A stretch of 64,000 bases of DNA from Bradyrhizobium sp. CB1650 (GCF_029761915.1 NZ_CP121695.1:3873501-3937500), one strand, 5' to 3'. Counted from the stretch's first letter, positions 43,982 to 53,736 are shown. Translations and numbers: made by a program. Notes: generated by a model from the sequence alone, not told the origin.

Positions 43982-45871
43982 TCAGCCCGCCACGTCGGCT
44001 CCAGCCGCGGCCTGTCTCGGCTGTCGCTCATCGCGCCAGAACCAGACTGTGACCGTGCCGGAGCGGCCGCGGATCTGCGTGCGCAGCGGACCTCTCAGGC
44101 TGCTGTCGCGATCGCCGAGGAAGTCGGCGGCATCCAGCAGCGTATCGCTGAACGCGAGCCGCGCATCGTGCTGGGCGGCGACTTCCATCAGCCGGCTCGC
44201 CACGTTGACGGTGTCGCCCGTCGCGGTGATGTGCTGGCGGCTTCCGCCGAGGCGCGAGGCGACGATGGGACCGAAATGCGCGCCGATCTTGAAGCTGAGC
44301 TGATCCCTGATCGAAGGCGGCAGCGATCCCAGCCAGCCTTGGACAGCGCGATGCAGATCGACCGAGCATTTGACCGCGCGCGCTGCGTCATCCGGCATCG
44401 CGCGCGGCAGGCCGAACAGGATCATGGCGCCGTCGCCGAGAAAGTCCGTGATGATCCCGCCGGAGGCGACTGCCGTCTTGTCGACCAGCGCGTGAAACGC
44501 CTTGAGCAGGTCGCGAAGCGTGTCCGGATCGATCCATTCGCTGAGCGACGTGAAGCCGGAAAGATCGATGAAGACGACCGCGGCATTCTGCCGGACCGGC
44601 TTTGCCAGGAAATCGGGATCGCGCGCCAGCCACTCCTGCACCGCCGGCGCCTGGAATTGCGCCAATGATCGGCTCTTGGCGGCGAGATATTGCGTCCGGC
44701 GTCCTGTCGCCCACAATTGCACGCCGGCGAAGACCGCGACCGGCGGCACCGCGGCGGCGAGCGTGGTTGCGGCGTTGAGCCAGATGCCGTGTGTGAACGC
44801 GAACAGGTTCAGCGCGGCCCAGGCCATCATCACCGCGGCGGCTGCAATGATGCCGATCGCGCTCCGCCGCCAGGCCAGCAAGCCCACCAGCAGCATCGGC
44901 AGCAGGATCGCAGCGAGTGCATCGGCGATATGAACCTTGCGGTCGCGCATGATGCCGTCGCCGGCAACGAGGTGGGTGATGGCGGTCGAGACGACCTCGA
45001 CGCCCGGCATCAGAGAATCAAACGGCGTCGGGAAGAAATCGCCGCCGCCCGCGACCGAGGCGCCGATCACGACGATCCGATTCTCGATCGTGCCGCGGTC
45101 GAGCGTGCCGTCGAACACGGTCTGCGCGCTCACCGTGCGGATGGTTCGGCGCGGACCGTAATAGGTGATCGGCAGCGCGAAGTCGGTGTCGGTCGGAACC
45201 GCGCGATCGCCGAGCATGAGATGGTCCGGTGCGATCGTCAGCGGCTTGTCGAGCGCCCGGCTCGCCACCCGCAGCGGAAACGACAGCTCGACCTTGTCGG
45301 GCGTCCTGAACAGCATCGGGACCGAGAGCGGTGATCCCGATTGTCCCGTCGCGACGTTGACGATCCCGACCTCGGCGTGATCGGCGAAGGCCGCTAGCGG
45401 CAGCAGGAAGCGTTCGGCTTGGGGCAGCGTGGCGAGCGGCCCGTCGCTGCTAGTCGCCACGGTATCGCTGGCGGTCGGGAAGATCGCCGCGGCGGCAAGA
45501 ATCGCGGGACTGGCGGCGAGCGAACGCGCCAGCGTGGCATCGCCGAGTCCGCCGCCGCGATCGACCAGCAGGAGGTCGATGGCCACGACCTTCGGCTTGA
45601 ACTGCGCGATGGCGTCGACGACGCGCGCGAGATCGGCGCGGGGCAGCGGGTAGCGGCCGCCGCGCTTCACGACGGTATCATCGATCGCGACGATGGTGAC
45701 GAGATCAGGCGGGCGCTGCAGGCCGCGCGCCAGCGTGCGCAGGTCTGTCAGCGTTGCCTCGAGGCGATCGAGAAACCGCAGATGGCCGTTGGCGTGACCG
45801 GCATAGATGCCGGCGCCCCACAGCGCAGTGAGGACGAGCGCAACCAGGATCTCAACGCGTCGGCTACTCAT
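43982..45871 (-). CDS. CHASE2-domain class III nucleotidyl cyclase
   Basis: 629 residues from ATG 45871 (MSSRRVEILVALVLTALWG). N-terminal helix, a periplasmic CHASE2 sensor (about 30-330: TIVAIDDTVVKRGGRYPLPR, VVAIDLLLVDRG, RIVVIGASVAGGGDFFPTPF), three more helices and a cyclase domain with VVFIDLSGFTSL, ITDFLGDGAMILFGLP and KIGAHFGPIVASRLGG...HITATGDTVNVASRLME. Both metal Asp are present. Its upstream neighbour on the same strand is a FecR-domain protein, a pairing seen with CHASE2 proteins. Confidence 0.92.
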   Translation of the reverse strand: MSSRRVEILVALVLTALWGAGIYAGHANGHLRFLDRLEATLTDLRTLARGLQRPPDLVTIVAIDDTVVKRGGRYPLPRADLARVVDAIAQFKPKVVAIDLLLVDRGGGLGDATLARSLAASPAILAAAAIFPTASDTVATSSDGPLATLPQAERFLLPLAAFADHAEVGIVNVATGQSGSPLSVPMLFRTPDKVELSFPLRVASRALDKPLTIAPDHLMLGDRAVPTDTDFALPITYYGPRRTIRTVSAQTVFDGTLDRGTIENRIVVIGASVAGGGDFFPTPFDSLMPGVEVVSTAITHLVAGDGIMRDRKVHIADALAAILLPMLLVGLLAWRRSAIGIIAAAAVMMAWAALNLFAFTHGIWLNAATTLAAAVPPVAVFAGVQLWATGRRTQYLAAKSRSLAQFQAPAVQEWLARDPDFLAKPVRQNAAVVFIDLSGFTSLSEWIDPDTLRDLLKAFHALVDKTAVASGGIITDFLGDGAMILFGLPRAMPDDAARAVKCSVDLHRAVQGWLGSLPPSIRDQLSFKIGAHFGPIVASRLGGSRQHITATGDTVNVASRLMEVAAQHDARLAFSDTLLDAADFLGDRDSSLRGPLRTQIRGRSGTVTVWFWRDERQPRQAAAGADVAG

Positions 45872-45911
45872 ACGGCCGTTCTGCAATCCGCTCTCTTGTC
45901 CAAGCCTGTTG

Positions 45912-45974
45912 TTCCAAGTCTTACTTATTCCAAGTCTTACTTATTCCAAGTCTTACTTATTCCAAGTCTTACTG
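45912..45974. repeat. Tandem repeat, four copies of a 16-base unit
   Basis: Unit TTCCAAGTCTTACTTA repeated head to tail at 45912, 45928, 45944 and 45960 (last copy lacks two bases). It occupies the gap between the FecR gene and the cyclase gene and includes the FecR stop codon. Identical units indicate recent slippage. Confidence 0.95.
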
Positions 45975-46505
45975 TCCGAGCCTTGCCATCAAGGCGTCGA
46001 TGCGCGGCTGGCCCCAGCGCTTGACCTCCAGCGTGCCGCTCGTCTCGACGTCGACGCCTTCGCCCGGCCCGAGCACGACGCTGCGTCCGCGAGCCCCGCG
46101 GCTCACGCCGACACGTCCGTCGGCGACGAAGACGGACGTCTTCGCGTCGGCAACATCGACAGCCCATTTGGTGCCGCGCACCGCCGCGATCGCCTGTGGC
46201 GTCAGCACCTTGAAGGGATTGCCGCCGGGCTTCTTCGGAACCTCGATCAGCAGGGCCTTGCTGCTCAACTCCACGGAGTCAATATGTCCGTCGCGGTTGG
46301 CGTCCTTAAGTTCAAATCTGGCGCCATTTTCAGCAATGATCGTGATGCCGTTGTCGCAGCGCCAAATCTGCATATGAGCAGTCTGCGTGCCGGCGGCGGA
46401 CGGCGATGATGTGCAACCTGCACCGGCGGGCTGCGCGGCAGCCTGCCCCATCAACAGAAACGACCACGCCAGAGCCAAGCATCCGGCGCGCGTGCCCCTT
46501 TTCAT
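45969..46505 (-). CDS. FecR-domain exported protein
   Basis: 178 residues from ATG 46505. Signal peptide MKRGTRAGCLALAWSFLLMG (cut after AAAQ). The mature protein shows a FecR-type beta domain: LKDANRDGHIDSVELSSKALLIEV, the motif FKVLTPQAIAAVRGTKWAVDV and KTSVFVADGRVGVSRGARGRSVVLGPGEGVDVETSG. A small EF-hand-like DANRDGHIDSVE is inside. It is exported and perhaps a ligand or regulator of the CHASE2 cyclase encoded after it. Not the anti-sigma FecR of iron uptake, since no TonB receptor or sigma gene is present. Confidence 0.8.
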   Translation of the reverse strand: MKRGTRAGCLALAWSFLLMGQAAAQPAGAGCTSSPSAAGTQTAHMQIWRCDNGITIIAENGARFELKDANRDGHIDSVELSSKALLIEVPKKPGGNPFKVLTPQAIAAVRGTKWAVDVADAKTSVFVADGRVGVSRGARGRSVVLGPGEGVDVETSGTLEVKRWGQPRIDALMARLGQ

Positions 46506-46547
46506 GTCAGCCTCCATTGGCGTGGTCGGCACATTTCAAGGCGATGT

Positions 46548-46565
46548 TGATACGGTACCGTATCA
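46548..46565. promoter_or_regulatory. Perfect 18-base palindrome upstream of the FecR gene
   Basis: TGATACGGTACCGTATCA is fully self-complementary and begins 43 bases before the FecR start. Its size and symmetry suit a TetR-type dimer or dimer pair. No regulator gene for it is adjacent. Confidence 0.55.
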
Positions 46566-47099
46566 CACGCCGAGGCTGCTGAAAAGCGCCGTGCTGGCAG
46601 CTATTTTGTCGCGCTACGCATTTCCAGACCACGCGCGATCAACTTTCGGTCAGGCGGCAGTTCGCGTGAGCTCCGACAAGCTTCAACGGCACGGTAAGCG
46701 CTGCCTGCAGATGATGCCCATCATATCGCGCGTGCCGAACGGAAGGCGGGCTCGCCAGCCTGGCGCCAACGCTGCGTCGCTATGGTGAGGCGGCATTTGA
46801 GACCACGAAAATGGCGTAGTTGGATGCGTCTTACGGCGCTGCTGGAGACGCCAGGTGATCGCCCCGAGAGGGGTGAGAATTATGGTTAACAGCCCCGCCT
46901 AAGTCCGTAGTTCTGCGGGCTTTTTCCCTGAATGGGACAGCCTTGACGAGTTGCCCCATATCCGCCCGAACTTAATCCGCATTTAACTAAAAGTCGCCTT
47001 AATGACGCTCCGACCTCCTGCGAGATGCTGCTGTCGGAACGTGACCAGCAGCGGCACTTCGAAGGGGGACTGAGTGACACCGTCCTGGACGCAAGGCGA
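46566..47099. other. Noncoding stretch with a terminator-like hairpin
   Basis: No convincing gene in either strand. An open frame at 46387-46788 runs antisense into the FecR gene and has no family features. At 46891-46925 AGCCCCGC and GCGGGCT can pair, followed by TTTTT on the plus strand, which could end an unannotated transcript. The last 180 bases are AT-richer and probably hold the promoter of the next gene. Confidence 0.4.
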
Positions 47100-48260
47100 A
47101 TGAGTACGAGTATCGCTGCGCAGAGTAACGCGGCACGGAAGTCCAAAAAATCTTTTCGGAAGTCTTCCCGGAAAATGACCAGCCAGAACGTGCTTGGCGC
47201 CGCCGCGATCGGCTGCCTCGTGCTGGCAGCCGGCTGGACCGTCTACAGCAACATCCTTGCCGCGAGCGTCTATCCGACGGTCGGCAGCACCGGCTACGAC
47301 GAACCCGTGGTCAAGCGCGCGCCCAACGTCGCGTTGCGCGAGGCGGGCGAGGCGGTGAGGGAAGCTTTCGCGCTGCTGCCCGACCGGGTGCAGGTCGCCG
47401 CGCCGATCACGCGCGAGATGTTCAACGAGCGCTTTGCCGCCGCCGCCACCCGGGGTGTGGAGTCGAACGCGGCGAGCGCTGCGCCGCAGGCGCCCGCGAC
47501 CAGGGTTGCTGACGTCAAGGAGACTGCGAAGCCCGCCGCGTCAGTGAAGGTCGCGGACGCGCCGAAGCCGCAGGGCCCCGCCAAGATCGCGGACGCCGCG
47601 AAGGCCAAGCGCGGCGCCGATGCGCCGGTGCAGGTCGCGTCAGTCGAGCCGGCCGAGACCGCGCGCCTGCCGGAGGCGAAGCCGAAGTCCTTCGCCGATC
47701 GCGCCAAGGCGGCGGTACTCTCGATCACCGGGCCGCGGCAGTCGATGGTGGAGAAGCTTTGGGGCAAGCGCGAGCCGTCCGGCGGGCTGCTGGCCTATGC
47801 GTCGGCCGATGCCAGCGTGACCGCGAGCATCGCGCCGAGGGAGCAGAATCCCATGCTCGGCGGCTCGGCGCCCTATGAGCGCGACACCGCGGTCTACGAC
47901 ATCACCGCCAAGACGGTCTATCTGCCCGACGGTACCAAGCTCGAGGCGCATTCCGGCCTCGGCTCCAACCTCGACGATCCGCGTTCCTCGCGCGTCCGCA
48001 TGCGCGGCGTGACGCCGCCGCACATCTACACGCTGAAGCCGCGCGAGGCGTTGTTCCACGGTGTGCCGGCGCTGCGGCTGACCCCGATCGGTGGCGAGAG
48101 CGCGATCTACGGCCGCGACGGCCTGCTCGCGCACACCTTCATGCTCGGGCCGAACGGCGACTCCAACGGCTGCGTGTCGTTCAAGGACTACTACGCATTC
48201 CTCGACGCCTATCGCAACAAGGGCATCCGCAAGCTCGCGGTGGTCGCGCGGGTCGAGTGA
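47100..48260 (+). CDS. DUF2778 (Tlde1-like) membrane-anchored protein
   Basis: 386 residues from ATG 47100; ATG 47175 is possible. A basic N-terminus, one helix (VLGAAAIGCLVLAAGWTVY), then an Ala/Lys/Pro-rich linker of about 150 residues and a C-terminal domain with TVYLPDGTKLEAHSGLGSNLDDP, LRLTPIGGE, and HTFMLGPNGDSNGCVSFKDYYAFLDAYR. That His...Ser-x-Gly-Cys-Val-Ser pattern is the catalytic motif of DUF2778/Tlde1, related to L,D-transpeptidases. It would act on peptidoglycan from an inner-membrane anchor. No type VI secretion genes are nearby. Confidence 0.8.
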   Translation: MSTSIAAQSNAARKSKKSFRKSSRKMTSQNVLGAAAIGCLVLAAGWTVYSNILAASVYPTVGSTGYDEPVVKRAPNVALREAGEAVREAFALLPDRVQVAAPITREMFNERFAAAATRGVESNAASAAPQAPATRVADVKETAKPAASVKVADAPKPQGPAKIADAAKAKRGADAPVQVASVEPAETARLPEAKPKSFADRAKAAVLSITGPRQSMVEKLWGKREPSGGLLAYASADASVTASIAPREQNPMLGGSAPYERDTAVYDITAKTVYLPDGTKLEAHSGLGSNLDDPRSSRVRMRGVTPPHIYTLKPREALFHGVPALRLTPIGGESAIYGRDGLLAHTFMLGPNGDSNGCVSFKDYYAFLDAYRNKGIRKLAVVARVE

Positions 48261-48267
48261 TCCGTGC

Positions 48268-48897
48268 TTAGGCCGCTACCGTCTTGCGCAGCGCCATCTC
48301 GGTCGCAATTGCTTCCCTCACGGCGGGTCGCGCCTGCACGCGTTCGAGATAGCTGACCAGCGACGGCCATTGCGTGATGTCGATGCCTGCGGGACGGAGC
48401 AGCAGCAAGGCCCAGGCGAGATGCGCGTCCGCGACGGTGAAGCGGTCGCCGACGAGGAATTCGCGGGCGGCGAGATGCGTGGCAGGTACCGACAGTGTCT
48501 GTCCGATTCTTGCGCGCGGCTTGGCGAGCGAGGCGTCGTCCTTGTACCAGAAGGTCGGAAACAGAAATCCCTTGTGGATCTCGGTGCCGATGAAGCTCAG
48601 CCATTCCTGGAGACGGTAGCGCTCGGGATCGCCGGGTTGCGGCGCGAGGCCCGTCTCAGGCCTCAGGTCGGCGATGTATTGCAGTACCGCCGCGCTTTCG
48701 GTCAGCCGTTCGCCATTCTCCAGGATCAGAACCGGTACAGCGCCCTTCGGTGAGATGGTGCGGAAGTCGGCGTCATCCTCGATGCGCTTCTTGGTCACGA
48801 GATGCACGAGGTGATAGCGCGCATCGATGCCGGCCTCCATCAGCGCGATGCGGCTCGCAAGCGAGCAGGCCATCGGCGAGAAGTAGAGTTGCAGCAT
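48268..48897 (-). CDS. Glutathione S-transferase family protein
   Basis: 209 residues from ATG 48897, preceded by GGAGGGGAG. N-terminal thioredoxin-like domain (MLQLYFSPMACSLASRIALMEAGI, with SLAS at the glutathione-activating position and the cis-Pro KGAVPVLIL), then ESAAVLQYIAD, and a helical C-terminal domain with TVADAHLAWALLLL. Resembles beta/GstA-type bacterial enzymes. Substrate unknown. It lies 20 bases after the isochorismatase-like gene, so the two are probably one operon. Confidence 0.9.
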   Translation of the reverse strand: MLQLYFSPMACSLASRIALMEAGIDARYHLVHLVTKKRIEDDADFRTISPKGAVPVLILENGERLTESAAVLQYIADLRPETGLAPQPGDPERYRLQEWLSFIGTEIHKGFLFPTFWYKDDASLAKPRARIGQTLSVPATHLAAREFLVGDRFTVADAHLAWALLLLRPAGIDITQWPSLVSYLERVQARPAVREAIATEMALRKTVAA

Positions 48898-48917
48898 GTG
48901 GCTCCCCTCCTTGTTGA

Positions 48918-49511
48918 TCAGACGAGCGCATCGCCGCGAGCGATGATCGCGAAGCGGTCCGACAGCTCGGCGAGCGCAACCTCGTGAACGGTGGCCGCGG
49001 CGATCGCGCCGCCGCGACCGTCGGGCAGATCGCGGGTGGCGCAGGCATCGGCCGCGATGGTGGTGCGCAAACCGAGGTCGAGTGCGGCCCGCGCGGTCGA
49101 ACTCACGCACATGTGGGTCATGAAGCCCGCCAGCACGATGTTCTTGTGTCCGGTCGCGGCGAGCCGCGCCTGCAGGTCCGTGCCGGCAAAGGCGTTCGGC
49201 AATGCCTTCTCGATCACCGGCTCGTCCGCAAGCGGCGTCAGGCTCGTAACGATCGCACCGCGCTCGGCCTCGCGGTCGAACAGGCCGCCGGCGCGGCCCT
49301 TGTGCGCGATGTGGAAGATCGCAGCGCCGCTCTGGCGGGCGCGTGCGAGCAGGCGAGACGCGCGCGCGATCGCGGCCTCTGCGTCGGGCAGCGCGAGCGG
49401 GCCCGCGCGATATTCGTTCTGGATGTCGATCAGGACGAGACAGGAGTCGCCGAGCGGCGGCGGATTGAGGTCGGCGCCGGCGAGTTCGAGCAGGGTCTGG
49501 GGGGCGGTCAT
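48918..49511 (-). CDS. Isochorismatase-family cysteine hydrolase
   Basis: 197 residues. Catalytic triad of the family: Asp in CLVLIDIQNEY, Lys in IEKALPNAF and Cys in GFMTHMCVSSTAR with cis-peptide before it. Members hydrolyse amides or isochorismate; nicotinamidase-type metal ligands are not obvious. Divergent from a LysR gene 125 bases away, which probably controls it and the GST. Confidence 0.88.
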   Translation of the reverse strand: MTAPQTLLELAGADLNPPPLGDSCLVLIDIQNEYRAGPLALPDAEAAIARASRLLARARQSGAAIFHIAHKGRAGGLFDREAERGAIVTSLTPLADEPVIEKALPNAFAGTDLQARLAATGHKNIVLAGFMTHMCVSSTARAALDLGLRTTIAADACATRDLPDGRGGAIAAATVHEVALAELSDRFAIIARGDALV

Positions 49512-49636
49512 GGGAGCCTTTCCACGAAAACGGATCGGCGCAGGCTAGCGCGGCTGGTACCAGCGTTCATGCAGGACTATTGCAGCAGATGGCTGCAAAT
49601 TTGCAGGAAGGCCGGGCGGTGTGCTAATCGGTGCGA

Positions 49637-50476
49637 ATGAACTGGGACGATCTGCGCATCATCGCGGCCGTAAGGGACGAGGGCACCTATGCAGGTGCGA
49701 GCGCGCGGCTGCGCATCGACGAGACCACGGTCGGGCGGCGCCTCGCCCGCATCCAGCGCGACCTTGGCGTTCCCCTGTTCGAGGCCGCGGACGGCGTGCG
49801 CCGGCCGACCCGCCACTGCGAGAAGGTGCTCGAACATGTCGGTGCGATTGCCGGGCATGTCGCCGAGATCGGCCGCATCGGGGAAAGCCAGCCGGGTCCG
49901 GTCGGACGGCTGCGCATCGCATCCACCAACTCGGTCGCCGAGGAGCTGCTCGCGCCGCGCGCCGGGCAATTCCTCGGCGAGAACCCCGGCCTGACGCTGC
50001 AATTCCTCGCCTCGAGCGAGAACGTGAAGTTCTCGCGCTGGCAGGCCGACCTCGCCATCCGGCTGCGCAAGCCGGAGAAGGGTGACTTCACCATCTCGAA
50101 GCTTGGCGAGGTGCGGTTGTATTTCTTCGAGCCGGCCGAGGCCATCGATGCCGCGCCGATCGTCTGTGGCTATCCGGACGAACTCGACGCGATCCCGGAG
50201 TCGCAATACCTGCGCGCAAGGCGCCTCAATGCCGCGCGCTGCATCAGCGACAATGTCCGCGTCATCCAGACGCTGATCAGGTCGCATCGCGGCATCGGTG
50301 TCTTGCCGGAGCTCAACTGCACAGCGCTGCTCGCCGATCGCAGCCTGCGCGCGACGCTGCTTCCCAAGCGTCGCGACGTCTGGCTGCTGGTGCAGAACCA
50401 TCTCAGGCGCGATCCCGCGACGCGTTTGACGATCGAGTGGCTACGGCTCTGTTTTCGAGATCTCGCGCACCGTTGA
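49637..50476 (+). CDS. LysR-family transcriptional regulator
   Basis: 279 residues from ATG 49637 (a GTG two codons upstream is possible). Winged helix at about 1-60: MNWDDLRIIAAVRDEGTYAGASARLRIDETTVGRRLARIQRDL, then a LysR substrate domain (VGRLRIASTNSVAEELLAP; RSHRGIGVLPELN). Divergent from the isochorismatase-like/GST pair, the usual layout for an activator or repressor of its neighbour. Confidence 0.9.
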   Translation: MNWDDLRIIAAVRDEGTYAGASARLRIDETTVGRRLARIQRDLGVPLFEAADGVRRPTRHCEKVLEHVGAIAGHVAEIGRIGESQPGPVGRLRIASTNSVAEELLAPRAGQFLGENPGLTLQFLASSENVKFSRWQADLAIRLRKPEKGDFTISKLGEVRLYFFEPAEAIDAAPIVCGYPDELDAIPESQYLRARRLNAARCISDNVRVIQTLIRSHRGIGVLPELNCTALLADRSLRATLLPKRRDVWLLVQNHLRRDPATRLTIEWLRLCFRDLAHR

Positions 50477-50611
50477 CTGCCGGGGGCGCACACGCCGAGT
50501 GCTCCCGCGTTGAACGCGGTCCGCCCGCGGCCAAGTTCGGGATTGCAAGGATTGCGCGCGCGCCTAGGCTGCGTCATTTTGCGAGCACTACAGTCTCGAT
50601 CGGGGCAGGGC

Positions 50612-51344
50612 ATGACCACTCTTCAGGAAACGATCCGCCCGCCGGCGCAGTCCAGGGAATGGAAGGCGATCGTCATTCTGATCCTGCTGATCCCGGTGCT
50701 GTGGTCACCGCCATTCCTGGTTCGCTTCTTCCTGTTCCAGCCGTTCAACATACCTTCCGGTTCGATGGCTCCGACGCTGGTCGTCGGCGACTATGTGTTC
50801 GCCGCAAAATATGCCTATGGCTACGGCCGCTATTCGTTTCCTTTCGCGCCGTCCTGGCTTTCGGGCCGCGTCTTTGCCGCCGAGCCCGAATATGGCGACA
50901 TCGTCGTGTTTCGCTCGCCGAAGGACATTTCGGTCGACTACATCAAGCGCGTGGTCGGGCTGCCCGGCGATCGCATCCAGATGCGGCAGGGACAGCTCAT
51001 CCTCAACGACAGGCCGGTGACGCGCGTCCCGCTCGGAGACACGCTCGGCGGCGCCGCCTGTGACGCTAATCCCGCCGCTAAGGTCAAGCGCTGGCGCGAA
51101 ACGCTGCCGAGCGGCGCAACCTACGCGACCTACGACTGCATCGAAAATGGCTTCTACGACAACAGCGACGTCTACACCGTGCCGCCAGGCCATCTCTTCG
51201 TGCTCGGCGACAACCGGGACAATTCGACAGACAGCCGCGTGATGACCGCGATAGGACAATCTCGTCGGCCGGGTAAGGCGGATCTTCTGGTCACTCGACG
51301 GCAACGGCGAGCCACGCATGGAGCGCCTTGGCAGGGTGTGGTGA
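50612..51344 (+). pseudogene. Signal peptidase I, C-terminus lost by frameshift
   Basis: From ATG 50612 the first about 215 residues are a normal type I signal peptidase: one helix (IVILILLIPVLWSPPFLVRF), catalytic Ser51 in NIPSGSMAPTL, Lys near 112 in YIKRVVGLPGDRI and GDNRDNSTDSRVMTAIG. After base 51255 the frame breaks: the expected ending is found in another frame from 51258 (NLVGRVRRIFWSLDGNGEP ... RLGRVW) with a stop at 51344. The gap would normally encode about YVPFD, so roughly 14 bases appear lost. As it stands the frame runs on to 51553 through a repeat. Active-site residues are intact, but the core beta strands are replaced. The housekeeping copy is presumably elsewhere. Confidence 0.82.
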
Positions 51345-51356
51345 TGCCCACCACCC

Positions 51357-51608
51357 CGTCATTCCGGGGCGGCGCGACTTGTCCGCCGAAGCTCGAAGAG
51401 CGAAGGCGGAAGCGCGAGCCCGGAATCCATAACCCCAGGCGGATGGAATGGCCTTTTATGTCTACATCCTCGCCAGTAGGCAGCACGGCACGTTCTATAT
51501 CGGGTGAGCAGAACCCGAACTGGGATGATCTCTATCCCGGGATAACCAACTGACGTTCGTGGCTATGGATTCCGGGCTCGCGCCCAAGGGGGCGCGCCCC
51601 GGAATGAC
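51357..51608. repeat. Palindromic repeat, family A (copy 6) with nuclease-gene remnant inside
   Basis: Left arm 51357-51431 (CGTCATTCCGGGGC ... GCGAGCCCGGAATCCATA) and right arm 51564-51608 (TATGGATTCCGGGCTCGC ... GCCCCGGAATGAC) are inverted. Other copies have short centres, but this one has 132 bases, holding a decayed GIY-YIG gene. Its left arm is also longer, with an extra GGCGGCGCGACTTGTCCGCC-type stem. Confidence 0.85.
51448..51553 (+). pseudogene. GIY-YIG endonuclease remnant
   Basis: ATG 51448 starts MAFYVYILASRQHGTFYIG, the first strands and GIY-YIG motif (YVY and FYIG) of small GIY-YIG nucleases, then meets TGA at 51505. One frame over, at 51506-51553, EQNPNWDDLYPGITN ends like the C-terminus of the same family. 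About 55-60 residues with the catalytic Arg and Glu are missing, so it cannot be active. The gene fills the centre of a palindromic element. Confidence 0.72.
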
Positions 51609-51624
51609 AAGTGGAGAGTACTGT

Positions 51625-51660
51625 CCAAAAACAAAAACCCCGGCATCGCTGCCGGGGTTT
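51625..51660 (-). terminator. Rho-independent terminator of groESL
   Basis: On the minus strand AAACCCCGGC, loop AGCGAT, GCCGGGGTTT then TTGTTTTTGG. It lies 33 bases past the groEL stop and is a strong hairpin with a T-run. Confidence 0.9.
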
Positions 51661-51692
51661 TGCACGTCTTGAATTCGCCAGAACGGCTGGAC

Positions 51693-53345
<1,653 letters not shown>

Positions 53346-53377
53346 TTAAGGGTTTGACTTGAATGAGGGAGAGGCTC

Positions 53378-53692
53378 TTAGGCCGCCTTCTTCTTGGAAT
53401 CGCTGACCTCGAGGACGCCCATCACGTCGCTCTCCTTCATGATCAGCAGGTCCTGGCCGTCGATCTTGACTTCGGTGCCGGACCACTTGCCGAACAGCAC
53501 GCGGTCGCCGACCTTGAGGTCGATCGGGATCAGCTTGCCAGCCTCGTCGCGGCCACCGGGGCCAACGGCGACGACTTCGCCCTGGGAGGGCTTTTCCTTG
53601 GCAGTGTCGGGAATGATGATGCCGCCAGCGGTCTTCTCTTCTGCGTCGATGCGCTTGACCACGACGCGGTCGTGAAGCGGACGGAATTTCAT
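53378..53692 (-). CDS. groES: Co-chaperonin GroES (Hsp10)
   Basis: 104 residues with the mobile-loop region [28 protein letters not shown] and the roof [33 protein letters not shown] perfect AGGAGG lies just before ATG 53692. It caps GroEL during folding. First gene of the operon, 44 bases before groEL. Confidence 0.97.
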   Translation of the reverse strand: MKFRPLHDRVVVKRIDAEEKTAGGIIIPDTAKEKPSQGEVVAVGPGGRDEAGKLIPIDLKVGDRVLFGKWSGTEVKIDGQDLLIMKESDVMGVLEVSDSKKKAA

Positions 53693-53736
53693 GCAGTCCT
53701 CCTAAGCATTTGCACGAGTTGAGGAATTTTAGCTTG

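Noticed and set aside
46387..46788. 133-codon plus-strand frame ahead of the DUF2778 gene
   Set aside because: Starts antisense to FecR, no ribosome site, no recognisable motif; kept as noncoding.
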